From positions 1-38,536 of the forward strand of contig CAILLA010000040.1 of assembly GCA_903834925.1 (NCBI GenBank): a stretch of DNA of 38,536 nucleotides. Reading direction: 5' to 3'. Source of the stretch: an uncultured Schlesneria sp. GTDB taxonomy: Bacteria > Planctomycetota > Planctomycetia > Planctomycetales > Planctomycetaceae. A program made the translations under genes and the position numbers. Positions 1-7,966 of the stretch are shown here, one piece after another (positions within the stretch are counted from its first letter, which is position 1; every line of letters starts with the position of its first letter). The notes beneath the pieces were generated by a model. The model had not been told where the DNA came from and made no database searches. It was given only the letters and a program-made list of their open reading frames with translations.

Positions 1-8
1 CGCCACCC

Positions 9-1238
9 GTGAACATGTTTTGGATGGTTCAGCAAACCGCCAAAAAATCGAAAGGCTTGCTCGATCGACTCGACCTTTCAAAACCGTCGATCGCAAATGA
101 GATCAATCAACCGTCGATCGAGGAAACCACGCCGGCAACGGTCGCCGGCGAGACATCCGACGGCGAACACGCCGGCCGACCTGCTCACTACTATGTTACG
201 GCCGTTGGTACCAGAAATCTGAACGGCATTCCGCACAGTGAATTCAAGCTGTCCGAGGCATGGGAACATCTCGTTCTTCCCGATCGAGACAAGGCTTCTG
301 ATTCAACGCTGATCCACTACATTCACGTACTCAACGCGTGGAAGCGTTTGACGAACGATCCGCCGGTTTCCGAAATCACCAGGCGAACCGTCGTCGACTT
401 TCGAGAGAAGCTTCAACAGACTCCGTTCCTGAGAGGAAAACGATTGCAGGTCCGATCGGTTGCGACGGTCAACAGAATCATTCGTGAACTTCACGTGATG
501 GTCTCACCGTTGTTCCCTGCTGATCGCTACTATCCCGGCGGTCTCGGTCTCACTCCGATCTTTGCGTTCCCGAAGGCGCTTCCACAAAAAAAGGTTTCGC
601 CCTTCGTCTTCAACGAGAATCAACTTTCTCGGTTGTACCTTCAGGCCGATGCTTGCGAGCGAACGATTGGTTGTCGAGAAACGGGAGTGAACAACCCAAG
701 GCTCTGGCGAGCTGGTCTTGTGCTCGCTCTGAATTGTGCTGCCCGGACTTTCGATCTATTCAACCTTCGTTGGCAGGATGTGATCTTGGGTGAATCGGGC
801 CGCTTCCGGTTTGGCTCAATTCAGTTCGAGGCCCGCAAGACTGGAAAGCTTCAACGCATCCCGCTGAACCAATGCGCGGCACAACACCTGGCTGATCTTT
901 CACGGCGACCTGCTGACGATTCCGACCGAGTCTTCCCAGGCTTCAACAAAACGAAAACGTTCTACGTGGCATGGCGAAAAATCTGCCGATCTGCCGAAGT
1001 CGATGCTGTGTTCGAAGACATGCGCAAAACGTCAGTTACCTGGCACAACAATCTTGTGTGGAACGCGGGCTTCTGGCTCTCTGGCCACCTGCAGCCAGGC
1101 GTGATGGGTAACTATGACAATCCAAGCGAACGAGTCTTTGAGGCGGTCTATCGTCTCGAAAATCCGATCGCATTCACTGACGGAGCAAGCAAGCTTCGCA
1201 CGTTGGAACGGTTCCGACCCGTCAGTTATCGAAAGTGA
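9..1238 (+). CDS. Tyrosine-type site-specific recombinase (integrase family), 5' end possibly outside the window
   Basis: This is a DNA breaking-rejoining enzyme of the tyrosine recombinase family. Residues 90-170 look like the SAM-like core-binding domain and about 200-380 like the catalytic domain. Likely catalytic residues are Arg246 (in CAARTFDLFNLRW), Lys277 (ARKTGK), Arg339 (EDMRKT), His360 (SGH) and nucleophile Tyr369 (GNYD). The first His of the usual HxxR box is Glu336 here. The length is normal for a full integrase, but the frame stays open to the window edge, so the GTG at 9 or ATG at 15 may not be the true start. The stop codon lies in an 18-bp palindrome that recurs in inverse orientation near 6099. 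It may act on a different site from the second integrase, or be an accessory recombinase. Confidence 0.85.
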   Translation: MNMFWMVQQTAKKSKGLLDRLDLSKPSIANEINQPSIEETTPATVAGETSDGEHAGRPAHYYVTAVGTRNLNGIPHSEFKLSEAWEHLVLPDRDKASDSTLIHYIHVLNAWKRLTNDPPVSEITRRTVVDFREKLQQTPFLRGKRLQVRSVATVNRIIRELHVMVSPLFPADRYYPGGLGLTPIFAFPKALPQKKVSPFVFNENQLSRLYLQADACERTIGCRETGVNNPRLWRAGLVLALNCAARTFDLFNLRWQDVILGESGRFRFGSIQFEARKTGKLQRIPLNQCAAQHLADLSRRPADDSDRVFPGFNKTKTFYVAWRKICRSAEVDAVFEDMRKTSVTWHNNLVWNAGFWLSGHLQPGVMGNYDNPSERVFEAVYRLENPIAFTDGASKLRTLERFRPVSYRK

Positions 1239-1253
1239 TTTCGGGCGAAATCA
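1236..1253. repeat. 18-bp palindrome, copy 1, at the 3' end of the first integrase gene
   Basis: TGATTTCG-GG-CGAAATCA is a palindrome with 8-bp arms (9 bp if the flanking G and C are counted) and a 2-bp centre. It contains the TGA stop of the first recombinase. The reverse complement of the same 18 bp occurs at 6099-6116, just before the excisionase-like gene, and a half-site TGATTTCGCC lies at 6482-6491 before the second integrase. This looks like a protein-binding site (operator or recombination accessory site), but that is inference. Confidence 0.5.
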
Positions 1254-1331
1254 CGTCTTGTCTCTCGCCCCGTCGAACGTCGACCGGGTTTTGTTTCCGT
1301 CCTTTGTCTGGTGTAGGAAGGTGTGTGTTTC

Positions 1332-1616
1332 ATGTCGATCGAGAAAGAGTTTGTCGTTGCCGTTGGACGTCGTTGGTTGAACCGTCAGTTCGTCGATCGT
1401 TCCCATGACGAGTACTTTGCGTGGACAGTCGACGACGCCACGCGGTATTCGCATCGTGTCGCCGAAGATCTCGCTGACGAGTACCGCGAAGCGTTTCCGA
1501 ACGTGAAGGTCTCTGTCTGCCATGTGGACTCACCTTTCACGGCATTCGTTCCAGAGCGTTCATGGTTTGAACGGTTAGACGATTCCGGCGGTCTCGCATC
1601 TGGCGACGAAGATTGA
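1332..1616 (+). CDS. Small hypothetical protein (94 aa) of the element
   Basis: I do not recognise this family. The ATG at 1332 is chosen because AGGAAGG at 1315-1321 sits about ten bases upstream; a GTG at 1323 would be too close. The product is soluble, acidic overall, and begins MSIEKEFVVAVGRRWLN. It has a mixed alpha/beta look with a central DDATRYSHRVAEDLADEYRE helix, and no membrane segment or obvious DNA-binding motif. It lies between the first recombinase and another small ORF in the same direction, so it is probably an accessory cargo gene of the element. The reading frame, ribosome-binding site and position support it being real; function is unknown. Confidence 0.55.
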   Translation: MSIEKEFVVAVGRRWLNRQFVDRSHDEYFAWTVDDATRYSHRVAEDLADEYREAFPNVKVSVCHVDSPFTAFVPERSWFERLDDSGGLASGDED

Positions 1617-1680
1617 AGAACCGATATCGATCGGACGTTCCGATCGTAAGGCATCGCAAACACGAAAGGACGGAAACCAA

Positions 1681-1836
1681 ATGACGGCGGAAAAGTCTAA
1701 GGCGATCGCTGCTAAGGCCAAAGCATTACAAACGATCGTAGAAACGCTCGAAGAGCTAAGGGAAGATGGTGACGTCGAAAACGGCGATGAGGCCGTTGAA
1801 TGGGTTTTGAAGCAATTGAACGAACCGCCTTCATAG
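1681..1836 (+). CDS. Very small acidic helical protein (51 aa)
   Basis: A short ORF starts at ATG 1681 with AAGGA at 1666-1670, ten bases upstream, and ends at TAG 1834-1836. The product begins MTAEKSKAIAAKAKALQTIV and continues with a Glu/Asp-rich helix ending KQLNEPPS. It appears almost wholly alpha-helical with a basic N-terminal and acidic middle segment, as in small regulatory or antitoxin-like proteins, but no family is recognised. It follows the 94-residue ORF by 64 bases and precedes the hairpin-rich region at 1856-1975. The well-placed ribosome-binding site is the main reason to call it. Confidence 0.5.
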   Translation: MTAEKSKAIAAKAKALQTIVETLEELREDGDVENGDEAVEWVLKQLNEPPS

Positions 1837-1855
1837 GCAGGTCAACACACTTGAG

Positions 1856-1975
1856 CGAACGGTTCAGAACTGTTCGAATACCGTCATCGGGTGTAAGCAA
1901 GGGTTCGAAACCTTGCTTGCTGAAATCAACTCTTGATGCAGCAGGTCCTACCTGTTTCCCTGCTGCATCAAGAGT
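1856..1975 (+). other. Cluster of three inverted repeats upstream of the 600-aa gene (candidate structured leader or element-specific DNA site)
   Basis: Three inverted repeats follow each other in a 168-bp gap. The first is 1856-1876 (CGAACGGTTC / GAACTGTTCG, one G-T pair, 1-base centre). The second is 1895-1918 (AAGCAAGG / CCTTGCTT, 8 perfect pairs, loop GTTCGAAA). The third is 1929-1945 with 1959-1975 (17 perfect pairs, 13-base loop). The third hairpin ends 30 bases before the chosen start of the next gene, whose ribosome-binding site is at 1992-1995. No T-run follows it, so a simple intrinsic terminator is unlikely. It could be a regulatory leader, a small RNA, or a DNA hairpin used in replication or transfer. 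Confidence 0.55.
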
Positions 1976-2004
1976 GGCCCGTCTTAGAAACAGGAACCTC
2001 TTGC

Positions 2005-3807
2005 ATGGCAGCCAGCGCTAACGCCGATGCTAAACGTTGGGTATTACGATTACGTTCCGTCTACGAGTCCGTCTTTGCCGTGTTCAATTACACGTCGGGA
2101 AATGTGAAGGCATTTCGAAACCCTGGACACGGCAGCCGGATTCCCGAAAAGGGGTTTGAAGAATCAGTTGTTGCGCTGATGCTAGACGATGCGTGTTGGT
2201 GTGATCCTTTGATGTCTCGACTGATCGTTGGCTCTCTCAGCGATCCATACCCGCTCAACGAATTTTGTTTCAGCGTTCCGACGATGGGTGAACCGGAAGT
2301 AATTAACATTCGTCGAGTCACGGCCTACCAAGTCGCGGTTGATGCAGCCGTGGAATTGATTACCTGGCTGCCTCGTGACTGTGTTGGGCCGCTTCTTTCG
2401 TGTCGCGAACATCTTTGCAGATGTGCAATGTTTAACGACCATTCCGAAATTTCGAGGGAAGTGAAAGCCCGTTTCCAAGTGATGGTTGAAGTTGTCCGAG
2501 GACGGTTAGACAACATTGCAGACTTCCTTAATTCGTCAATCGTCTGGAATGTCGATCGAGCTGACGAACTGATGCTAAGAGTGGAGACCGAATACATTCG
2601 AACCGAGCAAGCAATTCTTTCGTCTCGCGCTCCGGTGCCACCATTCCAAGAAACCAACCTCAATTTTTGGCAGCCATCCTTGGACACTTGGACGGTGGAC
2701 GAGTTCAAAATGATGGATTCGAAACCGTGGGAAACGCATGCCAAAGACTTCGAACGACAACCATTCAATCCGATGTCACTTCTGAAACGCACGGTACGCG
2801 ATGCAAGCCGAGAAGATACCAGCGAACTTATAATGACAGCGTTAAAAGCCGTGATTCCATCACTCACAAAAGAGCAATTGCAATCATTGCAATCCGAGCT
2901 GGCGGAACATCGAGTTGCCGCTGAAACAAAACGATCTCATGAACAGGAAGAGCAGGATCGGAAAATAATCACTGTGCTTTCAAGCAAGGGGCACGAAGTG
3001 GAAATCGAAGAGGTTCCCGACCCCGATTTGAGTGATGCAAATATTGTTGAAGTTCCGTTGTTTGCATCGCAGATTCTCAACCAACAGGACGCATGGCGAG
3101 GCTTCATCATGATCGTTGCACGCGAAGCTTTTCCTGATTTGCGTGCGGATCTTTGCAGGTCGATCGAGGACCTCCGCCGTTTGCAACGATCCCCGAAGTC
3201 AGCCGAGTTGACGCCGCTGTGGTCTCCAGCAGAGTCAGAAGCGAACGCTCGCATTCGGCGCGAGTTCGGAATTGATTTTCCTTACGACCCCACAAACTGG
3301 CGGGACGCTGTGAACCTGAGACTTCATCTCGGCATAACGGCGGCGGAAAGATTCGACGATGACTTGGCAGACCGGATTGGCAGAACGCTGAAGATAGAAA
3401 TGAGCCATCGACGCGCGGGGGCCAACGCGACGGAATTTAACAGTGCGATGATCATCGCGCCGACAGGCAAAGAAGCTGAGTTCGATCCAAATGAGGATTT
3501 CACCGTCGTCAAGTGGCGTGATAAGAACTTCACATTCACGAAAAATCAGGCCGCATGCGTCAAGGAGCTGTGGAAGAACCACTCCGTTCGAAGATTTTCA
3601 ACTTCGAACGAACTGCTCAACGCGGCGGACAATAACGCGGTGAAGGTTTCGGCCATTTTTATGATCAACAAAAAAGGGACCAAGCAAAAGGAATCGCATC
3701 CGGCTTGGGATACGATGATTAAATTCAAGGGGGCAAGATACTGGCTGGCTCTCAGAGAACCCGAAAATCATCCCGAAAATCATCCCAAAAGTATGCCCAT
3801 GATTTAG
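2005..3807 (+). CDS. Unrecognised 600-aa element protein with a possible C-terminal winged-helix domain
   Basis: No family is recognised for most of this protein. The start is placed at ATG 2005 because AGGA at 1992-1995 is well spaced; starting at 1933 would place a 17-bp hairpin inside the coding region. Residues 1-250 are largely helical with several Cys and Trp. A charged probable coiled coil follows around residues 290-330 (TKEQLQSLQSELAEHR), and the C-terminal 90 residues (FTFTKNQAACVKELWKNH onward, ending GARYWLAL) resemble a winged-helix DNA-binding fold seen at the C-termini of other planctomycete hypothetical proteins; this is from memory. The tail contains a tandem ENHP repeat encoded by two copies of CCCGAAAATCAT. 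It is the largest cargo gene of the element and so its most likely source of a host-facing function, such as regulation or defence. Confidence 0.7.
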   Translation: MAASANADAKRWVLRLRSVYESVFAVFNYTSGNVKAFRNPGHGSRIPEKGFEESVVALMLDDACWCDPLMSRLIVGSLSDPYPLNEFCFSVPTMGEPEVINIRRVTAYQVAVDAAVELITWLPRDCVGPLLSCREHLCRCAMFNDHSEISREVKARFQVMVEVVRGRLDNIADFLNSSIVWNVDRADELMLRVETEYIRTEQAILSSRAPVPPFQETNLNFWQPSLDTWTVDEFKMMDSKPWETHAKDFERQPFNPMSLLKRTVRDASREDTSELIMTALKAVIPSLTKEQLQSLQSELAEHRVAAETKRSHEQEEQDRKIITVLSSKGHEVEIEEVPDPDLSDANIVEVPLFASQILNQQDAWRGFIMIVAREAFPDLRADLCRSIEDLRRLQRSPKSAELTPLWSPAESEANARIRREFGIDFPYDPTNWRDAVNLRLHLGITAAERFDDDLADRIGRTLKIEMSHRRAGANATEFNSAMIIAPTGKEAEFDPNEDFTVVKWRDKNFTFTKNQAACVKELWKNHSVRRFSTSNELLNAADNNAVKVSAIFMINKKGTKQKESHPAWDTMIKFKGARYWLALREPENHPENHPKSMPMI

Positions 3808-3882
3808 CACATCCTCACTATGCTTTCCGCCGATGCTGGCCAACGCGGCTGGCATGATTCTTCACCAGAAGGGCGAGGCATT

Positions 3883-4098
3883 GTGAGCGAACTTCTATCA
3901 CTTCCGCGCGCAGCAAGGCGGCTTGGAGTCAAAAGCCAATGGTTGAGACTCGAAGCTGAAAATCGTCGCGTTCCATGCGTCGAGGCGGGAAAAACTTTTC
4001 TCTTTGACGAGCAAGCTCTCACGGAAGCAATCCGAGACAGGGCCGCGAAAGCCCCCTTCGAAAACGCTCGGAACGAGGAATCCGAGAAGTCCACATAA
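3883..4098 (+). CDS. Small helix-turn-helix protein (excisionase/MerR-like fold), 71 aa
   Basis: The sequence SLPRAARRLGVKSQWLRLEA matches the helix-turn-helix of excisionase/MerR-type small DNA-binding proteins, which bend DNA at att sites or regulate element promoters. It is followed by a beta-wing-like VPCVEAGKTFLFDEQAL and a short charged tail. The start is set at GTG 3883, preceded by AAGGGCGAGG; the in-frame ATG at 3820 has no visible ribosome-binding site and would add an unrelated N-terminus. It is one of three such proteins in the element (others at 4732 and 6138), so a role in controlling replication or excision genes is reasonable but unproven. Confidence 0.65.
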   Translation: MSELLSLPRAARRLGVKSQWLRLEAENRRVPCVEAGKTFLFDEQALTEAIRDRAAKAPFENARNEESEKST

Positions 4099-4133
4099 CC
4101 AGATTCCGTTCGAACTGAACGTGAGCTGATGAA

Positions 4134-4730
4134 ATGAAAAAGAGCGTCGACCCGTGGCAGGAATTCGACGCTCATTCAAAGGAATCCACAATCATGGTAA
4201 GCGCCGTTATCGCCCAAGACAATCCCCTTCATCGCGAAGCCGCCCGCGACGATGCCAGGCGATCGAAGGAAGCGACACTCGCAACTCTCGAAGAACGTCG
4301 CCACTGGTGGATTCTTCAAGGCCGGGTCATCCTCGTTACCGTCGCTCTCGAACGAGGCCAGGCGTCGAGTGATGACATCCATGAACGTTTGACGTTGCCC
4401 GATGAGATCGACCCAACATGCTTGGGTAGTGTCCCAACGATGTTAGCCAGGGCCGGAATCATCAAGCGTATCGGCTACATTCCAACATCAAGAAAAACGG
4501 CGAAGAGTCGCCCGTTGTCGCTGTGGGAAATCGCCGATCGAGAAGCCGCTCAACGCTACTTGGCTCAACACTCAGCGCAACAATCCGTAGGCGTTGCCAG
4601 TATCGAACAGATCGAACTGACCGAGCCGGTGCAGGTCGCCAAAGACGTCAATCAAATTGCGATCGACCGCCCGGCTCTCATAAGTCGGCCAACGGTTCAA
4701 GGTTCCCTATTCGATGAGGAGACGTGTTGA
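4134..4730 (+). CDS. Element protein with winged-helix-like core and C-terminal beta-clamp-binding-like motif (198 aa)
   Basis: The middle section (about residues 55-135, from RHWWILQGRVILVTVALERG to SLWEIADREAAQ) has the length and helix pattern of a winged-helix domain. The C-terminus ends VQGSLFDEETC; QGSLF matches the bacterial sliding-clamp-binding pentapeptide (consensus QL[S/D]LF) except at the second position, and its end-of-chain location is typical. This suggests contact with the DnaN clamp and a role in replication of the element, consistent with the initiator-like gene 245 bases downstream. The stop overlaps the GAGGAG ribosome-binding region of the next gene (start 4732), implying co-transcription. 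The ATG at 4134 has only a weak upstream GAGCTGA. A later start at ATG 4194 is possible. Confidence 0.65.
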   Translation: MKKSVDPWQEFDAHSKESTIMVSAVIAQDNPLHREAARDDARRSKEATLATLEERRHWWILQGRVILVTVALERGQASSDDIHERLTLPDEIDPTCLGSVPTMLARAGIIKRIGYIPTSRKTAKSRPLSLWEIADREAAQRYLAQHSAQQSVGVASIEQIELTEPVQVAKDVNQIAIDRPALISRPTVQGSLFDEETC

Positions 4731-4731
4731 G

Positions 4732-4941
4732 ATGGCCAAGAAAAAACGATCGGCACAAGCTCCCGCACTCATTGGACGCGTCCAAGCCGCAGATCTCTGC
4801 GGAGTCTCGCTGCGAGTGTTCAACGACATGGCCGCCAAAGGACTACTCCCGAAGCCCATCATGAGAGGCGGTCAACTTCTCTGGCGACCATCCGACTTGA
4901 AAGCATGGGCCGAAACTTCGTCAACAGGCATGAAGCCATAG
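4732..4941 (+). CDS. Excisionase/AlpA-like helix-turn-helix protein (69 aa)
   Basis: The fold is that of small excisionase or AlpA-type DNA-binding proteins: RVQAADLCGVSLRVFNDMAA forms the helix-turn-helix and GLLPKPIMRGGQLLWRPSDL the wing, followed by LKAWAE. The start ATG 4732 has GAGGAG at 4716-4721; the longer frame from 4714 would begin inside the upstream gene without its own site. The basic N-terminus (MAKKKRS) would help DNA contact. It directly follows the clamp-motif gene (ATG one base after its stop codon) and precedes the initiator by 33 bases, so it probably belongs to one transcription unit and may repress or activate it. Confidence 0.75.
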   Translation: MAKKKRSAQAPALIGRVQAADLCGVSLRVFNDMAAKGLLPKPIMRGGQLLWRPSDLKAWAETSSTGMKP

Positions 4942-4974
4942 ACAGCGAAACGGAATTCGAGTGAGGCCGCAACA

Positions 4975-6063
4975 ATGAGTCGATCGAACCAACTCGATTT
5001 TATTAACGATTTTGAAGCAGCCGATCGGGAGCGAGCGGTTGCCGAGCGACAACGGGAAGTGACACATGCGATTATTGATCAGAGCGCCGCCGACTGTACT
5101 GTAAAGTCCTTGCTGCACATGCTGGCCGACTTCCCAAGAAGAACAAAAGATGAGCGAGGAAACTGGCTGATCACAGCCAGCATCGCCAAGATGGAATCAA
5201 GGCTTGGTCGATCGAGAAACACGGTGCGTGCCTATATCAGGTCCGCATGTCAAACCGGGTTTCTTGAGATTCTTGATCCGACCATCCTTCACGATGAGCG
5301 AACCTACATAATCCACTGGCGGTCTATTTTGTACCGCGAATTGAACGAGACGGGACCGAACAAGCGGAGCCAGGATTGTCCAACTGAAGACGATGAAAAG
5401 GATTCGATTCCATCATCGAACAAGCGGGACCGGGATTGCTCAACTGAAGACGGTACGACGCGTTCAACTCCGAGGCCCGAAGGGGGGCAATCCCTCGCAG
5501 AGAGGTGGTCAAATTCCCGACCTGAGGTGGTCAAATTGACCACCTCAGGGGGTCAATTGAACGGGTCAAAAAACCCTCAGACTCCTGAAGAAACTCCTGA
5601 AGACGTTTTTAAAGTTAATACAACTAGAAAACGTCTTAATGAGTCTTTCGGATCGCATCAGGGCGCCGAGCGCGCGCAGATGTCTCAACGGGTTCCAAAG
5701 GCATGGCCGAAGTGGGAGCTGGCGATCACGGGAAAGAGTCTTTCGAATGCCGAGCAAGTTCACCAGCTTTATGAAGTGGCGTGCAAGCTTGGCATTCTTC
5801 TTCCGAGTGAGATGAATCGACTGAATTTCTTCAGCCAGGCAGCAATGAACGAACGCAATCGGCTGCGAGGGAAGTTTGACACTCCGAACGGCGTGTTCGC
5901 GTCCAACGTTTACAAGGGGCGATGGTGGCACACAAACCAAGACATCGACCGAGGCAAGGCCATGATGCGCGAGGCCGACAAGTATGTTCGGCGTTCCGAC
6001 GTGGGTGATGAGCGCGAACGGCAAAAGAAACTCGCCTTGGAATTGGTTGCACAAGGCAAGTGA
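4975..6063 (+). CDS. Putative replication initiator with internal origin-like repeats (362 aa)
   Basis: The N-terminal 110 residues contain a winged-helix-like domain (NWLITASIAKMESRLGRSRN then TVRAYIRSACQTGFLEIL), the pattern of phage and plasmid replication organizers that bind origin repeats. Residues 125-215 are a low-complexity linker with a duplicated NKR-x-x-DC-x-TED block. The C-terminal 130 residues form a separate helical domain ending in NGVFASNVYKGRWWHTNQD, the kind of module that in such initiators contacts helicase-loading factors. The linker-coding DNA (5502-5637) contains 22-bp spaced repeats, a 29-bp palindrome and an AT-rich block, an arrangement known from lambda gene O. 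No helicase or loader gene is near, so host DnaB would have to be recruited. The start follows GAGGCCGCAACA. The initiator role is inference; a transcriptional regulator is the alternative. Confidence 0.6.
   Translation: MSRSNQLDFINDFEAADRERAVAERQREVTHAIIDQSAADCTVKSLLHMLADFPRRTKDERGNWLITASIAKMESRLGRSRNTVRAYIRSACQTGFLEILDPTILHDERTYIIHWRSILYRELNETGPNKRSQDCPTEDDEKDSIPSSNKRDRDCSTEDGTTRSTPRPEGGQSLAERWSNSRPEVVKLTTSGGQLNGSKNPQTPEETPEDVFKVNTTRKRLNESFGSHQGAERAQMSQRVPKAWPKWELAITGKSLSNAEQVHQLYEVACKLGILLPSEMNRLNFFSQAAMNERNRLRGKFDTPNGVFASNVYKGRWWHTNQDIDRGKAMMREADKYVRRSDVGDERERQKKLALELVAQGK
5358..5452 (+). repeat. Two 35-bp direct repeats, 60 bp apart, inside the initiator gene
   Basis: Copies at 5358-5392 and 5418-5452 share 30 of 35 bases, starting GAACAAGCGG and ending CAACTGAAGACG. 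They duplicate the peptide pattern NKR-x-x-DC-x-TED in the flexible linker. They lie just upstream of the 22-bp repeats at 5502 and may be part of the same origin, or simply a coding duplication. Confidence 0.7.
5502..5637 (+). other. Candidate replication origin: 22-bp iterons, 29-bp palindrome, AT-rich inverted repeat
   Basis: Units start at 5502, 5524 and 5546 with exact 22-bp period; units 1 and 2 match at 19 of 22 bases, and unit 3 keeps the AGGNGGTCAA core. The hexamer GGTCAA occurs at 5507, 5529, 5551 and 5564, and inverted at 5536. A palindrome with 14-bp perfect arms and one central base spans 5521-5549. Downstream are a 12-bp-period direct repeat (ACTCCTGAAGA at 5581 and 5593) and an AT-rich tract, 5600-5640 (10 G/C in 41), bounded by AAGACGTTTT (5600-5609) and AAAACGTCTT (5628-5637). 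Iterons next to an AT-rich unwinding region are the standard layout of iteron origins. The function is inferred. Confidence 0.6.
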
Positions 6064-6097
6064 ATTTTCGGCAACCAAAGGTAGCTTTTCATTCGGG

Positions 6098-6117
6098 TTG
6101 ATTTCGCCCGAAATCAA
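6098..6117. repeat. Palindrome, copy 2, upstream of the excisionase-like gene
   Basis: TTGATTTCG-CC-CGAAATCAA has 9-bp perfect arms around a 2-base centre. Its inner 18 bp (6099-6116) are exactly the reverse complement of the palindrome at 1236-1253. It lies 20 bases before the start of the gene at 6138, a good place for an operator controlling excision functions. Confidence 0.55.
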
Positions 6118-6137
6118 AACAACGCAGAGGCCAGGGT

Positions 6138-6419
6138 ATGAGCGATAATCCGCAGAACGTCGACGGGCCGGTGATGTTGATGGATACTCGATCGACCGCA
6201 GCAGCACTGAGTGTCAGCGAGCGAACATTGTTCGAATGGACCGAGCCAAGAGGCACTCTGAAATGTGTTCGGTTCCCAAATCGAACGATGTACCGCCCGG
6301 CGGATGTGAATGCGTGGCTCGATGAAAGACAGGCCAACCCGTTACCGCCGAAAGTCGGGAAGCCTATCGTCAAGAAACCGAAGCGCGGCGGAAAGAGGAC
6401 GGCATCGACCAGCAAGTGA
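6138..6419 (+). CDS. Excisionase/AlpA-like helix-turn-helix protein next to the integrase (93 aa)
   Basis: The core LMDTRSTAAALSVSERTLFE is a helix-turn-helix of the excisionase/MerR-like type, followed by the wing CVRFPNRTMYRPADVNAWLD, as in AlpA/Xis-type proteins. The C-terminal tail is Lys/Arg-rich (PIVKKPKRGGKR), suitable for DNA binding. AGAGG at 6126-6130 supports the ATG at 6138. It lies 150 bases upstream of the integrase that ends in the tRNA gene, the normal xis-int order, so it is the best candidate directionality factor. A palindrome at 6098-6117 immediately upstream suggests repression or autoregulation. Confidence 0.75.
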   Translation: MSDNPQNVDGPVMLMDTRSTAAALSVSERTLFEWTEPRGTLKCVRFPNRTMYRPADVNAWLDERQANPLPPKVGKPIVKKPKRGGKRTASTSK

Positions 6420-6569
6420 GTATTGACCAGGCCGGTGACAATTTCGGCCAAGTGGGAATTCGATCATGTTTGATGCTAGGATGATTTCGCCTTTGACCGG
6501 CGGCGGCATGACGGGAACTGAGAAGCCCATCGGCTGCCGTTCGGTCTCTTCTCAGAAAGGGTTCTAAAA

Positions 6570-7966
<1,397 letters not shown>

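Noticed and set aside
1895-1920. T-arm-like hairpin with GTTCGAAA loop, possibly a tRNA
   Set aside because: The following seven bases (CTTGCTG) have no matching acceptor strand upstream, and no anticodon arm can be built, so it is not a tRNA.
6466-6567. 33-codon ORF between the excisionase and integrase genes
   Set aside because: It begins MFDARMISP and ends two bases before the integrase start, but lacks a clear ribosome-binding site and family features. A leader peptide is possible but not supported.
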